Of a DNA stretch of 64,000 bases, positions 15,076-29,004 are shown piece after piece. Position 1 is the stretch's first letter. Each line of letters starts with the position of its first letter. Source of the stretch: Flaccisagitta enflata (taxonomy: Eukaryota > Chaetognatha > Sagittoidea > Aphragmophora); contig OZ231128.1 of the NCBI GenBank assembly GCA_965153355.1, positions 8,556,001 through 8,620,000 on the forward strand, written 5' to 3'. The translations under genes were made by a program, and so were the position numbers. Below the pieces are notes generated by a model. That model worked only from the letters and a program-made list of their open reading frames with translations. It was not told where the DNA came from and did no database searches.

Positions 15076-17118
15076 ATTTCTTTAATGCCTCAAAAGTTTC
15101 CGCCATCAATGTCCGTCGGTTTCACATTTTTTTTTCAACGTTTTCAATTGATCAATAACTTTCATGATTGACGAGTTAGAAAAGACGCATTTCCTTCCTC
15201 AAATGTCTTTGGATTTTTACTTTACTTTACTTTCTTTTTTTTCAAATCTATGTTTTCTTTTTCTGTATTTCCTTCCTTTTTCTCCTTTGTTTGCTTTGAG
15301 ACTCGCCAGTCAAAGTCTCTTCTACTGTTTCTCAGGCCAACATTTACTTGCATCCGTGATTTTTAGTCCTGGCACAAAAACTAATTCTGGATTTAAATAA
15401 AAAGTTGTTAAGGATCGTGGCAAAAAAATATATTTCTTGATAAACTGAAACTGAAACTTCTTTCTTATAGCTATCTCAATGTAAATATGTTTTATGATAC
15501 ATTCAAACTTTCAGCATTTCAGCATTCAAGCATTCAAGCATCACCTAGAATTCTAGTCTTTGTGCCAAAGGCTACATTTACAATGGGTTTTCTGAATACA
15601 TGTTTTAAATCAGTCTTGATTTAATTACAATTACAGCCTTAAAACGTCACATAACTGGTTTATCAAATTATTTTGATCACAATTACAACCTAGAAAAGTC
15701 AAACGAACTTTAAAAAGTCACATGACTGGTTTTTCAAGTTGGTTTAAACTCGACTTTAAACTCGACTTGAAACGCGGAAAACAGAGCTCCAAAACTCGAT
15801 TGACAATCTTTGAGCTCCGAACTCAATTTTGGACAGTTTTTGATATGAGGTGGAACTTTTAAACGTTAAACGAGATAAAAAGGACTTTGACTTATTTTCT
15901 GTATTGGAGATTAGATAAAACGCAGACAAGTTTATATAACATTTTATAAGGGTGAATCACTTTGTTCGGGGACTAGGCATATTTGAAGATACGGTGAAGC
16001 ACCGCTAACTATACCGCACCCATTTTCATGATTTACCGACTTTTTTTTGGGGGGGGGGCAATGTATACGCATTTTTGACCAGTTATGGCGGCTATCGCCG
16101 TGAGGAAAAAAGTCCTAAGCATTGGCTTTTTTCTACCAGGCCTTTGCCCTCAGTCACTGCGACATTTTATGAAAGTTGGACAACATTATGTTAGAGCCGG
16201 ATCAACATAAATGTTTTAAATGCTTAAGCTTAGGGCCCCGCGTCTCAGGGGGCCCCGAGCTTGCTGCATCTACCTATGAAAGTTTCAATGGGATTGGTCT
16301 AGTATTTTAAAACTCAAATCAGAGTATCTTTTATTTCTCAATACTCAGTACGCACTAAAAAGTCATTGAATCTGTCATTTTTTAGATGCGTCCGTCAGGA
16401 ACGCATATCTATAAGAGGGTCTGTCCGTCCGTCCGTCCGTCCGTCCGTCCGTCCGTCGGTCCGTCCATCTGTCGGCCGGTCGGTCCGTCCGTCACGCCTG
16501 TGCTAAAACCGCGTTTCTCGGCTTTTTTTGGCCACGGTGATATCCTACACTGAAACAAATGATCAACCAACATGTTTTGAGAGTCTTTTCACCCGTCTGT
16601 TCGTCCATCTGTCTCTCCATACATATGAAAGTTGGACAACACTACTACTCAACCCTACTTTACTTAAGGATGAGAGCCTTTGGAGCTCTCACTGGTGTTT
16701 AATGTCACATGATCAATATACGCTGAGACACAGCCCGGACGCATCGTTGCCCGGTCGGGCTTGTTGTTATTATATCAGATCATTTCAGAGGGATATGTTT
16801 GACTGCAGCCTTCATTTTTGACAACAATTCAAAAATTGGTGCAAGATGTAATTTGATTAGATCAAGCAAAATAGTTTTGGTCATTCTGCTTAGACTTGAA
16901 TGAATGAATCTATTTAGATTCGTAACAACCTATACAATCAGCGATGTAAAGTCAGAATCCAGGATGGCCGATGAAAGTCCGAAGACTTGTTTCCAAACGG
17001 GTCCATAAATACATTAGACTTAACAAAATGTAAAAAATCAACAAAAATAAAAACGTAATCGTTTCCGAGACTAGTAAGCCATGTCATAACCAGGGCAATC
17101 ACTTTAAAAGCAAATGTA
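15076..17118. other. intergenic, no gene seen; repeat copy near 16385-16495
   Basis: No supported coding exon is seen. At 16385-16495 an inverted copy of the GGAC family appears (gatgcgtccgtcaggaacgc, tataagagggtctg, then (CCGT)n). The rest is AT-rich without recognisable structure. Confidence 0.55.
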
Positions 17119-17866
17119 TCAATCATAACCGTCAAGCAGATGTGCCCGCAATTTACGCTTGAAAACCTTCAAAGAGTCGAGCAACTTCAGATGACCGGGA
17201 AGCTCATTCCAATGTCTAATACCTGTGACTGCAAATGTTGTAGGAGCAATGGCTACAGATTTAGAAACATGAAAGTTTGAAACACTACCACGAGTATGAT
17301 AAGAATGAGTTTGTTGTGAGATACGATGGAGCGAGACCATGCTTGATTCTGAAAACGTGGACCAGTTTAAAAAACTTTACTCGATCTAGGACGGAAAGCC
17401 AGGAAAGTGATTTTAGCTCAGAGTAACCTACATGCTTTGTGAATTCAAAATTGTAAATGAAGCGCATCATTTTTCTTTGTAGGACATCCAATTTCAATCT
17501 AAGAGCTGAATTAATGCTGCTGTACCAAGACGATGCACAGTAATCCATGTAAGGTTGAATCAATGACATGCAAAGCATTTTCCGTAGATTAGAATCAAGC
17601 AGATTTGAATTGCGGTACAAGAAAGATAATCGTGCCATACATGTCTTAAGGACTCCGCTAACATGAATAGAACCATTTAGGTTGGCGTCGAGTTGTGCCC
17701 CAAGATACTTTACATGAGTGACCCATTGAATGGCTTTTCCTTCACAGTGAATGGTAAATTCATCCGCCCTTTTTAACTTTCCCCTTGATCCAAAAAGCAA
17801 GCACTCAGTCTTGCCCAAGTGAAGGGGAAGCTTGTTTTTAACGAGCCACTTTTGACACTTTGACAA
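17119..17866 (-). pseudogene. CR1-like non-LTR retrotransposon, C-terminal RT fragment
   Basis: Two overlapping minus-strand frames (17866-17285 and 17340-17119) form the end of a reverse transcriptase ORF2 with a frame change near 17340. Recognisable parts are LGKTECLLFGS, HVKYLGAQLDANLN (the K-LG--LD segment after the catalytic motif), RKMMRFIYN and the family-typical end GIRHWNELPGHLKLLDSLK then FKRKLRAHLLDGYD. The catalytic DD region and endonuclease are missing, so the copy is 5'-truncated. A short ctaagg minisatellite lies at its 5' edge (~17870-17897). Confidence 0.85.
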
Positions 17867-18841
17867 TTCAAGGCTAAGGCTAAGGCTAAGGCTAAGAAGA
17901 GCTTTTTAAATGTAGGTTTTCCTTTAAAGATTTGAACTGAAAACCCCTTAATCAAATTCTTTCATTAAAACCCTGAATTTCAAAATGGATTGAGCTACCG
18001 AACTCTGCTTGGTGTTGAATGGAAGATTTTTTTATCACAGTTTGTTGATCTACTTTCATTTTTGTATAGAATATAACAGTTTAGCTGCAAAAATCATGGT
18101 TTGGTATATTTATTTCCTATATAGTATATATGAAATGATAGTTCAAAAGGTAAGGGTAGGCATCCAATATGGCGAGAATTCCAGGATACAGGCCACCTCC
18201 GGCGGTCACAAGCTGTCTTAACTTTTGGTTTAGACGTCTATTTGACCTTGCTATATCAAAAATCGCCAAGCGCCTGGGCCTTTTTTTGTGATAGTTATTG
18301 TCAACAAAGAAATTACAAGCAAAAAGTGTTCTTTTGCCTTCCTTTTGCTCTCTGTTTTAGCGGCCCTCTATAGGCACAAGGCAGAAAATGCAAAAAAAAA
18401 CATATGAACATCAGGAATTATTGCGGCAGCAGCGTCAGGGGCAGCGGCAGAGGATTTGAAACAAGCTGCTGTTTCTTGATTGTTGAGGAATTTATGATAA
18501 TAGTACCTATTTAAAACTCAAAAGCGCTTGACGTTTTTCATGGAGGATTGTCCACTTGCACACAGCAAGTTAAGACAGCCCCTCATTCACTTATCTGTCT
18601 CTTTCACTGATGCTATGCGTTTTTAGCTGAAAATTTCATGCCTAGTTAGGGTAGCCGCGAGCCCCAGGCTAAACATAGGGCCCTGCGCCATGTTGATTCG
18701 GCTCAGAACAAATATGAGCAATTGTATGATTAAAAGTGAAATGAAACATCAAATGACACACTCTTTGATGAATAGGCACGCTCATATGAATGCTTTTCTG
18801 TATTGATCATAGGTCAGTTATATTTTAACTTTCATATATTC

Positions 18842-18975
18842 TAGTAATGAATGACCTGTCAAGTTCTTCTCTTTCTTGTTTTTTTAGTAATGAATGCCCT
18901 GTTTAGCTCTTTCCTTTTTTCGGTTCTTTGAGTAATGAATGACCCGTTAAGTTCTTCTCTTTCTCGGGTTCTTTG
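18842..18975. repeat. three tandem copies of a ~58-bp unit
   Basis: The unit contains agtaatgaatgac and gttcttctctttc; three imperfect copies. The preceding ~18000-18840 shows no gene. Confidence 0.7.
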
Positions 18976-19064
18976 TCGTGGCTACTTTTTCTGGTGCAAT
19001 TGTTGCTCCTTCCTCATTCCTAGTGTCATCTATTATTTTGATACACGAAAATCATGTGTGTTGT

Positions 19065-19262
19065 TTAGTCCGTTAGTCAATTAGTCTGTTAGTCAGTTAG
19101 TCTGTCGGTCTATTAGTAAGTCAATTGGTTAGTCCGTCAGTCCATTAGTCAGTTAGTCCATCGGTCCGTAAGTTGGTCAATCAATTAGTCCATCAGTCCG
19201 TCGGTCAGTTGGTTGGTTAGTCAGTTAGTCATTCGGTCCATTAGTCGGTTAGTTGGTTAGTC
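19065..19262. repeat. gttagtc/gtccgtcag minisatellite
   Basis: A degenerate array of 8-12 bp units built on ttagtc, agttagtc and cggtcc. Confidence 0.75.
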
Positions 19263-19519
19263 CAATGGCGCATTATTATGCCCATACGTCCTTCTTACCT
19301 GCGAGTGTTGAACCATACCCTTGGACACTTTCTCTATGTTTGATTTTGACCCTTTTTTCGCCCTCTTTCATTCTTTTTGTAGTCAAGTTCTATTTCTGTT
19401 TCCATTTTTGGCTGTTTTTCTTTCTAATCTTTTTTCATATTCGAGTTTTTTTCTTTTCCTCGTCAAGTTCATTCTCCTCTGTCGCCTTTCCCCCATTTTT
19501 CCTCTTTGATGTCGACCGC

Positions 19520-19995
19520 CTATTCTACTTTTTTGTCTTGTAAAGACAATGTTTTTTTTTTTTTTTTTTTTGCAGTGTCTCTGATATCTGCTCTTCTACT
19601 TTTTTTGTCTTGTAAAGACAATGTTTTTTTCTTCAGTGTCTGATATCTGCTCTTCTACTTTTTTGTCTTGTAAAGACAATGTTTTTTTCTTCAGCGTCTC
19701 TGATATCTGCTTTTCTACTTTTTTGTCCTGTTAAGACAATGTTTTTTCTTCAGCGTCTCTGATATCTGCTCTTCTACTTTTTTTGTCTTGTTAAGACACT
19801 ATTTTTTCTTCAGCGTCTCTGATATCCGCACTTCTTAATTTTTTGTCTTGTAATGACAATGTTTTTTCTTCAGTGTCTCTGATATCTGCTCTTCTAATTT
19901 TTTTTTTGTCTTTTGAGGACAATGTTTTTTCTTCAGGGTCTCTGATATCTGCTCTTCTACTTTCTATATCCTGTAAAGACAAAGTCTCAGCCATA
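19520..19995. repeat. ~60-bp satellite, about eight copies
   Basis: The unit contains tctgatatctgctcttctac, tttttgtcttgtaaagacaa and ttttttcttcagcg. Copies from ~19530 to ~19990 differ by few substitutions and by the length of the T runs. Confidence 0.85.
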
Positions 19996-20104
19996 TATGG
20001 CACAATAGCCAATTTTTTTCATTCACATGCTGGATCAAGTATTGTACTATTATCTTAATCTTATAACTATGAATAGTCAATAACTTTATTCTTGCCCATG
20101 AATC

Positions 20105-20790
20105 TTAATGCATTCTCAAAGTAAAAAAAATTTTGACGGACAGACAGACAAACCAACGGACACGATCAATTATAGAGGTGTGTTGGCGCACCCAAGACAG
20201 GGCAAAAGTCGCGGACGGTTGGGCAAGGGCAGTACTACAGTACTACAGTGTAGGAGGTGGAAAGAACAGAACAACAGAACAGAACAGAACAGAACTACAG
20301 AACTACTATACAGCAGTATTCTACACAGGACATAAAACATAACAATGCCGGATACACAGCCTCTAGTTGCGGATGGGTGAGCAGGGGCGGAAATGCGCGT
20401 TTTCCCACTGTTCGACTCGATCATTACAGACCAATGGACGGACGGACGGACGGACGGACGGACAGACGGACGGACGGACGGACGGACGGACGGACGGACG
20501 GACGGACGGACGGACGGACGGACGGACGGAGACAGACATACGGACGGACGGACAGACGGACGGACGGACGGATGGACGGACGGACGGACGGACGGACGGA
20601 CGGACGGACGGACGGACGGACGGACGGTCGGACGGACAGATGGACGGACAGACGGATGGATGAACAGACAGACAGATGAACGGAGGGACAAAGCCTCCCA
20701 CAGAGTTGCGTGTCCACAACTAAAAAGACAAAAAAACATATGATGGACGGAAGGACCAACCGACCCAGTAAGGTGTGGATCGGCGTGTCC
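20105..20790. repeat. dispersed GGAC repeat with large (GGAC)n expansion
   Basis: The head (gccggatacacagcc, ctagttgcggatgggtgagc) begins at ~20347. A (GGAC)n array with minor variants fills about 20433-20685, and the tail is cacagagttgcgtgtccaca at ~20700. A second tail follows at ~20785. A (GAACA)n-like stretch lies at 20262-20295. This shows the family's internal (GGAC)n expanded to more than 200 bp. Confidence 0.8.
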
Positions 20791-21014
20791 GCAACCAGAA
20801 AATCTTTGCATTAACTCCGGGAGAACTCTGCCCTCAAAAGTAGATTCACTCATTGTTTTTTGGCCGCAGTTTTGGTCTCTGCCTGCCTGTGTACAAAATC
20901 TCTACCACTTTGAAAAACTGTTTATTTGATCAAGGAGGATGAGTAAATGAGAAATGAAGATTAAGTGCCTATTTTGATGCCATAAACCGTTTACTTCCTC
21001 GGATGGTATCCTTT

Positions 21015-21160
21015 TTTTTTGTTGCGGAAACGCAACTTTAATCGAGGCTTTGTCCGTCCATCCAGGGAGGTTGGGTATGGGGTGTGGATGGGGGTTGGAC
21101 GCCTCTGCCCATCCGTCCGCGACGATATTGTGACCACGCGTCATTTGCGTTTTCAACTTT
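21015..21160 (-). repeat. inverted copy of the GTTGCG/GGAC repeat
   Basis: gttgcggaaacgcaac, then ggctttgtccgtccatcc, then gcctctgcccatccgtccgc and gtgaccacgcgtcattt, read as the reverse of the family order seen at 38105-38315. Confidence 0.65.
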
Positions 21161-21234
21161 CCTTATGCTTTCTGATTATCCCTTTCACTTACTGTAAATC
21201 TTGACTGTATCAACATTTTTTGCTCATCTTCATC

Positions 21235-21720
<486 letters not shown>

Positions 21721-22554
21721 CCAATTGCACCTTCCTCTGAGACACGCACACGCTGTTGTTGGCGCTGTCTACCCGGGCCTGATACAGAAAATGTCGTCAA
21801 GACTTGGAAATACGGGGAAATTCATATAGGGTAAATAAATATATATAAAGAACTGACACTTATAATCGTAACTGATAGTAAAAGGATACTTTAATAACAG
21901 TGGCTATTGGTTGCTATGAAAACACAATTTTATGTATTCCCACTAAGATATCAATATTTTTACAAAATCTTTTTGCTTGAAATCAAATTTGCTATGATTT
22001 TCTCATGATACATTTTTCAAGAGTATTGCTCATTTAGCCGTTGCTTGGGAGCGTAGATATGTGTGACAGTAGTGTTATGCTCCCTAGAAACTGCCAAACA
22101 GAACATTCTCTTGGAAAGTTGTAGCAAATTTGATTTATAACAATTTTCTCTCAAAAGATTTGTCAAAATATTGATATTTTTGTAGGAACACAAAGAAATA
22201 TATTTCCATAGCAGCTTGCACCCATCGTCAACAAAGCATCTTCTTTTTAGTTCTTATTTTAAGTATCAATCTCTTTAGTTCATTTGTCTTTTTATTATAA
22301 CTTCCTCTGTATTTCCAACTCTAAACGACATTTACTGTATCTTTTTTTTCTGTGTTAAGCAGACTTCATTTTCCTCTTCTCTTACACAAAGTCGACATCC
22401 ACAATCGGCTTTGGATGATACCCAGGAGCCGGGATTTATTAGGTCCCAATTTAAGCTTTGTTTGTAACGATCTGATGGTTGATTTATTGTTATTGAAATG
22501 TGACCTAATTCCCGCATTAGAGCATCACTTTTCTTGATTGATTACTTTTGATAG

Positions 22555-22626
22555 ACTCGCGACAACTGACGCTTGTCCTGCCATCTTTCTTGCAGAAGTT
22601 GACTCTTTTGTTGGCCCATCCTCCTT

Positions 22627-22659
<33 letters not shown>

Positions 22660-22925
22660 GTGTCTGTCTGTCTGTCTGTCTGTCTCTGCCTGGTGACAAC
22701 TGAAGCTTGTCCTGCCTTCTTTTTGTGCAGAAGTTGACTCTTTTGTTTGCCCATCTCCTTTTCTGTCTTTCTGTCTGTCTGTCTTTCTGTCTGTCCTTCT
22801 GTCCCTTGCTCGCGACAACTGACGCTTGTCCTGCCATATTTCTTGCAGAAGTTGACTTTTTTGTTTGCCCACCCTCTTTTCTGTCTGTCTGTCTATCTGT
22901 CGGTCTGTCGGTCTGTCGGTCTGCC

Positions 22926-22990
<65 letters not shown>

Positions 22991-23155
22991 GCCCCTGTCT
23001 CGCGACAACTTTCGCTTGCCCTGCCATCTTTCATGCAGAAGTTGACTATTTTGTGGCCCATCCTCTTTTCTGTCAGTCTGTCTGTCTGTCTGTCTCTCTG
23101 TCTTTCGGTCTGTCTGTCTCTGCCTGGTGACAACTGACTCTTGCCCTGCCACTTT
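22555..23155. repeat. five ~125-190 bp units, each with its own (GTCT)n
   Basis: Units begin with cgacaactgacgcttgtcct or close variants near 22560, 22690, 22812, 23004 and 23127. Each continues with tgcagaagttgactcttttg and a (GTCT)n tract; the last unit is partial. The tetranucleotide tract differs in length between units while the flanks are well conserved. Confidence 0.88.
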
Positions 23156-23299
23156 CTGTCTCTTTCCCCGTCTAACCCTGTATGCCACTTTCTTCATTGT
23201 TGCTCATCCTTATTCTCATTTTTCCACTCCCTCTAACTTTCTGTCCCTTCCTGTGTCTATCCATCTTGATCACTTTCTATTTACGGCTCATCCTCATTT

Positions 23300-24235
<936 letters not shown>

Positions 24236-24360
24236 GAAAAGAAGAAGACCAAGAATAAGAAAGAAGAAAAGAAGGATAAAAGAAACGCAGAATAAAAAGG
24301 GAAAAATGAAGAAGCGGAGAAAAAATGATGAGCGAAAAAAAAAGAACAATATATCCCTTA

Positions 24361-24627
24361 GGGCGTGTTTCTAGTGAAGAAAAAAAACGCGTTTGTTCCC
24401 ATTGAACGCGTTTACAGCATGAATACATATTCAAGAATATCAACCGTCCCATGAGGGAGTGAGTGAAGTGAGTGAGGGAGCCTGTGAACCAAGCGAGCAA
24501 GTAGCAAGTGTAGCGAAGCGGAGCACTGCGGAGCGAGTAAGCGGAGGGAGCCGTGCGAGCGAACAAACATAGCGAGGGACTGAGTGGTCCGTTCAAAACG
24601 TGATTGTCTCTGACTAGAAACGCCCCC
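24361..24627. mobile_element. MITE family copy 1 (TIR GGGCGTGTTTCTAGT)
   Basis: The left end GGGCGTGTTTCTAGT is matched by the right end actagaaacgccccc (reverse complement with minor change). It is preceded by TTA and followed by TCA, close to a 3-bp target duplication. The interior is rich in gagtgag and gcgagc words with no coding capacity. A second, oppositely oriented copy lies at 32695-32953. Confidence 0.85.
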
Positions 24628-24714
24628 TCAGTGGAGGAAAAAACAAGAACAGATATGTGGTATATGTGCACATGTTTGGCATCAAGCAATGAGGAGTAGC
24701 AATGAAGACTCTCC

Positions 24715-24965
24715 ATTGTCTGTAAACAAAAACAAAGGAATACTGATGCTCACTGCAACTAACACTTGAGGATGAAATGCTCCATGGGTATGATACGGGA
24801 GATTTCATTTCTCAAAATAAAGTCGAAGGAATCCTGATGATAAAAGAAAGGAATACTGATGCTCACTGCAACTAACATTTGAGGATGGGATGCTCTGAGT
24901 TTAGAAATGTGAGAGATGCCATTTTCTTGACAAGTACAAAGGAATCTTGATGCTCTAAGAAAGTG
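24715..24965. repeat. ~112-bp tandem duplication
   Basis: aaaggaatactgatgctcac and the following ctgcaactaacatttgagga recur with period ~112 bp at ~24735 and ~24847, with a weaker third start near 24938. Confidence 0.7.
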
Positions 24966-25639
24966 GCAAAAAAACATCTTCAAGAAACTCCTTTTATATC
25001 AACAGTGACAGCCTCTCCATAGTGTCAGGGAAATCTTGATGTAAAAGTTTGGGAAATTGAATTATTGTTCGTTGATTACTTGATTTATGAAATCTCATGA
25101 GTTGATTGCAAATTTGCAATACCAACATGCAAAAGAAATTACTGCAATGTAATAGAATGTTGGTTTGAATAATTCACAATTTAGTGCGAGAAACACCACT
25201 GTTCAAAGAAACAACATGTAACAAGTAATTAGCTTTTTTTTCATAGGACAAAAACAGGCAAGTGATATAAGACAAAATCATTGTGTAAAAAACAGCATTA
25301 AAAAATGTGTCATTCATCATATATTTTTTTCTGATTGTAGGTGAAATGATAAGAAAAAGATTGTTTTGTTTTAGAGGAAAAAATACAGTTAGAAAATCAA
25401 AAACATTGTCATATGAACATATCATATGAATCAATATATGAAAAATGGATAAATCAATGCAACATAGAATGATGTAATATAATCATATATATATATATGT
25501 CATTTATTCGTTAGCAAGTAAATGCAACAGCGCAGACTACATTACACACGAGGGAAAAAGAAAAAAAAGTTACAGCACAGCCAAATAGATCAATGCAATA
25601 TGATCCATTTTTGATGGACTCATCATGAAGAGCAATTGT

Positions 25640-26045
25640 TTCTTCTTGCACGAATGAGGAAAAAAATGGAAATAACAAACGAAACATACAAAGCAGTTTT
25701 TAATGGCAGTTTGAAGTATACAAAGTAAGTACAACAAAATAACAGTTTTAAAGATACAAAGCTTGAACAACAAAATAGCAGATTTAACAGCAGTTTAAGG
25801 TATACAAAGCTAGTACAACTAAATGGCAGTCTTAAGTCTACAAAGCTAGGTACAACAAAGTGGCACTTTTAAAGATGCAAAGCTTGTAAAACTAAATGGC
25901 AGTTTTAAAGATACAAAGCTAGTACACCAAAATGGCAGATTTAGAGATGCAAAGCTAGTACAACTGAATGGCAGTTTTAAGCCGACAAAACTAGGTTCAA
26001 CAAAATGGTCATTTTTAAGATACAAAGCAGTTTTAAATGGAACTC
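25640..26045. repeat. ~38-bp tandem repeat
   Basis: Imperfect tandem copies of a unit containing agatacaaagctagtacaac and aaatggcagtttta. 24966-25640 and 26046-26210 hold nothing I can identify. Confidence 0.8.
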
Positions 26046-26214
26046 TATGGATTGTTCGATTTGTCTTATGAATTTTTTGGATGGTATGAACTGAGAAGTT
26101 AGGGAGACAAAGTTGTTGATCAATGAATAAATTCTATGATCACATAACAGGTCTTATGATGCAAAGTTATAGGAATTAGGTCAATGCATACTAATGAAAA
26201 CCTTTTTCGGCGAC

Positions 26215-26415
26215 ACCCTTACTGGTCTTACTTCCCGAATGCAGTCGAGGGAGTGAGTGAAGAAAGCGGGCCCGTGAACAGAACAAGAACAAGCGAACAT
26301 AGCAATGTGGAGGGCTACAGATTGAGTTAGCAGAGTGAGCGGCGTGAGTGAATATACGGAGCGCGCGACCGAGTGGGCCTTGATAGACGCAATGATCACG
26401 GGCAGAAACAGGTCC
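26215..26415. mobile_element. degenerate MITE copy adjoining the SAM synthetase stop codon
   Basis: gagggagtgagtgaag, gaacatagc, ccgagtgggcc and gggcagaaac follow the order of the MITE at 24361-24627. The right end lies immediately beside tca (26416-26418), the reverse complement of the SAM synthetase stop codon. The left terminal repeat is not clearly preserved. Confidence 0.55.
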
Positions 26416-27523
26416 TCAAAGAACAAGTTTCTTAGGTTGTTCCCATGGAAACTCTTCGCGTCCAAAATGTCCATAAGCTGAAGTTTGTTGATAAATTGGA
26501 TTTTTGAGGTTTAACTCTTTGACGATGACTCCTGGACGCAGGTCGAAGTTCGCCTGCAAAAAAAGAGTATCAAGGATATCGTGAAAATTATCCTCAACTT
26601 AAATATTCACACTGAGAACCCACGTTGATTCATTCATTCATTCATTCATTCATTCATTCATTCATTCATTCATTCATTCATTCATTCATTCATTCATTCA
26701 TCTATCCATTCATTCATTCATTTATCCATTCATTTATTCATTCATTTATTTATTCGTTCATTTGCTCACTCACTCATTTATTCATTCATTCATTCATTCA
26801 TCCATTCACTCACTCATTTATTCATTCATTCATTTATTTATTCATTCACTGTTCATTCATTCATTTATTCATTCACTCACTCACTCACTCACTCACTCAC
26901 TCACTCACTCACTCATTCAGTCATTCATTGCTTCATTCATTGCTTCATTCATTCATTCCTTCATTCATTCATTCATTCATTCATTCATTCATTCATTCGT
27001 TCATTCATTCATTCATTCATTCATTCATTCATTCATTCATTCGTTCATTCATTCATTCATTCATTCATTCATTCGTTCGTTCATTGATGCATTCATTCAC
27101 TCATTTACTCATTATTCATTCATTCATTCAATTGATCAGTCAGTCATTCATACCTTCATTTACTCATTTTTTACTTATTCATTTTGAATTAAACTGCAAA
27201 CCCACCATGATTTATTCATTCTTTTACACTGTTATTCCTTCATTCATTCATTCATACAATCATTCATTTATCCATTCATTCACTCATGCATTCACTCACT
27301 CATTCATTCATTCATTCATTTATTAATTCATTTATTTATACTTTCATTCATACCTCCATTCATTCATTCAATCTTGACTAATTCATTCAACAACCCACCT
27401 TAACAATCTGAAGCAGCTCTGATTCTGGTCTTGTGGAAGTTCCATAGGAAAAGACAGTAATGGACAAAGGATGAGCAATGCCAATGGCATAGGCAATTTG
27501 CACCAACACACGCTTACAAAGAC
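26416..27523 (-). CDS. MAT: S-adenosylmethionine synthetase, last two exons only
   Basis: Coding order: 27523-27399 then 26553-26416, phases consistent, TGA at 26418-26416. Exon 1 of the pair encodes [20 protein letters not shown] and VFSYGTS. The second begins [17 protein letters not shown], contains [13 protein letters not shown] and ends PKKLVL. These are the conserved C-terminal segments of eukaryotic methionine adenosyltransferase, which makes AdoMet from ATP and methionine in the cytosol. The exon encoding the GGGAFSGKD-type P-loop and everything upstream is not visible to the right, where a LINE, satellites and another gene lie. It is thus a 5'-incomplete gene: the remaining exons are very distant, lost, or the locus is a fragment. 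The intron is a ~750-bp (ATTC)n array and the 3' side is a degenerate MITE. Confidence 0.9.
26629..27375. repeat. (ATTC)n microsatellite with (ACTC)n segment
   Basis: A long tetranucleotide array fills most of the intron between the two SAM synthetase exons. It is interrupted by variants (attt, actc) and short unique stretches near 27105-27250. Phe-Ile-His-Ser frames are repeat translations. Confidence 0.95.
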
Positions 27524-27531
27524 CTGCATAG

Positions 27532-27533
<2 letters not shown>

Positions 27534-27581
<48 letters not shown>

Positions 27582-27780
27582 GAGAGTGGTCATAGAATAC
27601 AGAGAAATTTTTTTAAAAAATCAAAAAAAGAACATAGCCGGATACACCGCTACCCAAATCGCAAACAGGCGGGCAGGAGCGTGATATGTCATCTCTCAAA
27701 ACGCATCCGCGATCCAGGGCTAGATCTTGATGCTGCATCTGGCCATATTCTCCATACTCTCTTTAAAGTAAGAAGCCAGC
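27534..27780. repeat. (GA)n and a GGAC-family repeat head
   Basis: (GA)n at ~27535-27569, with agccggatacaccgctaccc and gcaaacaggcgggcaggagc from ~27633, matching the head of the dispersed GGAC family, without the (GGAC)n or hairpin tail. Confidence 0.6.
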
Positions 27781-27944
27781 TCTGGCCCTCTTAACAACAC
27801 CACAATCTGGAGCAAGAAAGCAATCCTATATAGCGTGTGTTGGTCGACTTCAGGATCCTGATTCTCTTTCTTTCTTTTTCACTCTACTGTTATTCACTTA
27901 TTCACTCTTTCACTCTCTCTATCTCTCTATCTCTCTTTTATTCA

Positions 27945-28450
<506 letters not shown>

Positions 28451-28945
28451 AAAAAGATCTGAGTGAAAAATCAAATGGAAGAGGGCTTCTCTTTATTTCT
28501 GTGTAGCATTGGGCTGATTTACATACAACTAGTAAAAAAAATTCATTCCCCAAGTGCTTTTTGAGAAATCTTCAAAATGAAATAAAATGAAATAAAATGA
28601 AACCCAGTCAATAAAAAATAGCTATATTTTCGAGTCTATCCAGCTTGTTTGCAAATTTATATAACAACAGAATAAATATTCGATGACTACCAACCATTAC
28701 CTGCAATATGAATCGCTGTATGCAATTGAGAGATTGATTGATTGATTGATTTACTGTCCAATAAATTATGATTACACAATTGTACACAATGAGAACATTA
28801 GTACGAGGACAAATGATATTTGTGAGTTTGTACAACATGTTTTATCAGTCTAGCTCATCATTTTGAGAATATGTATCACATTCGACAGTTGCATTTATAA
28901 ATGGTAGTATACCTCGTGGTTTTCGGATATTCTATCTACAAAGTA

Positions 28946-28949
<4 letters not shown>

Positions 28950-28998
<49 letters not shown>
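28950..28998. repeat. (GA)n at the 3' side of the LINE
   Basis: A pure GA array of ~49 bp starting directly 17 bp past the LINE stop codon (in element orientation). Confidence 0.95.

Positions 28999-28999
<1 letters not shown>

Positions 29000-29004
<5 letters not shown>

Noticed and set aside
16020-16120. Possible promoter or regulatory element around the G-run
   Set aside because: Only a G9 homopolymer in otherwise featureless sequence; nothing supports function.
22555-23155. CRISPR-like appearance of conserved blocks separated by variable tracts
   Set aside because: The variable parts are all (GTCT)n of different length, so it is a minisatellite with internal slippage.
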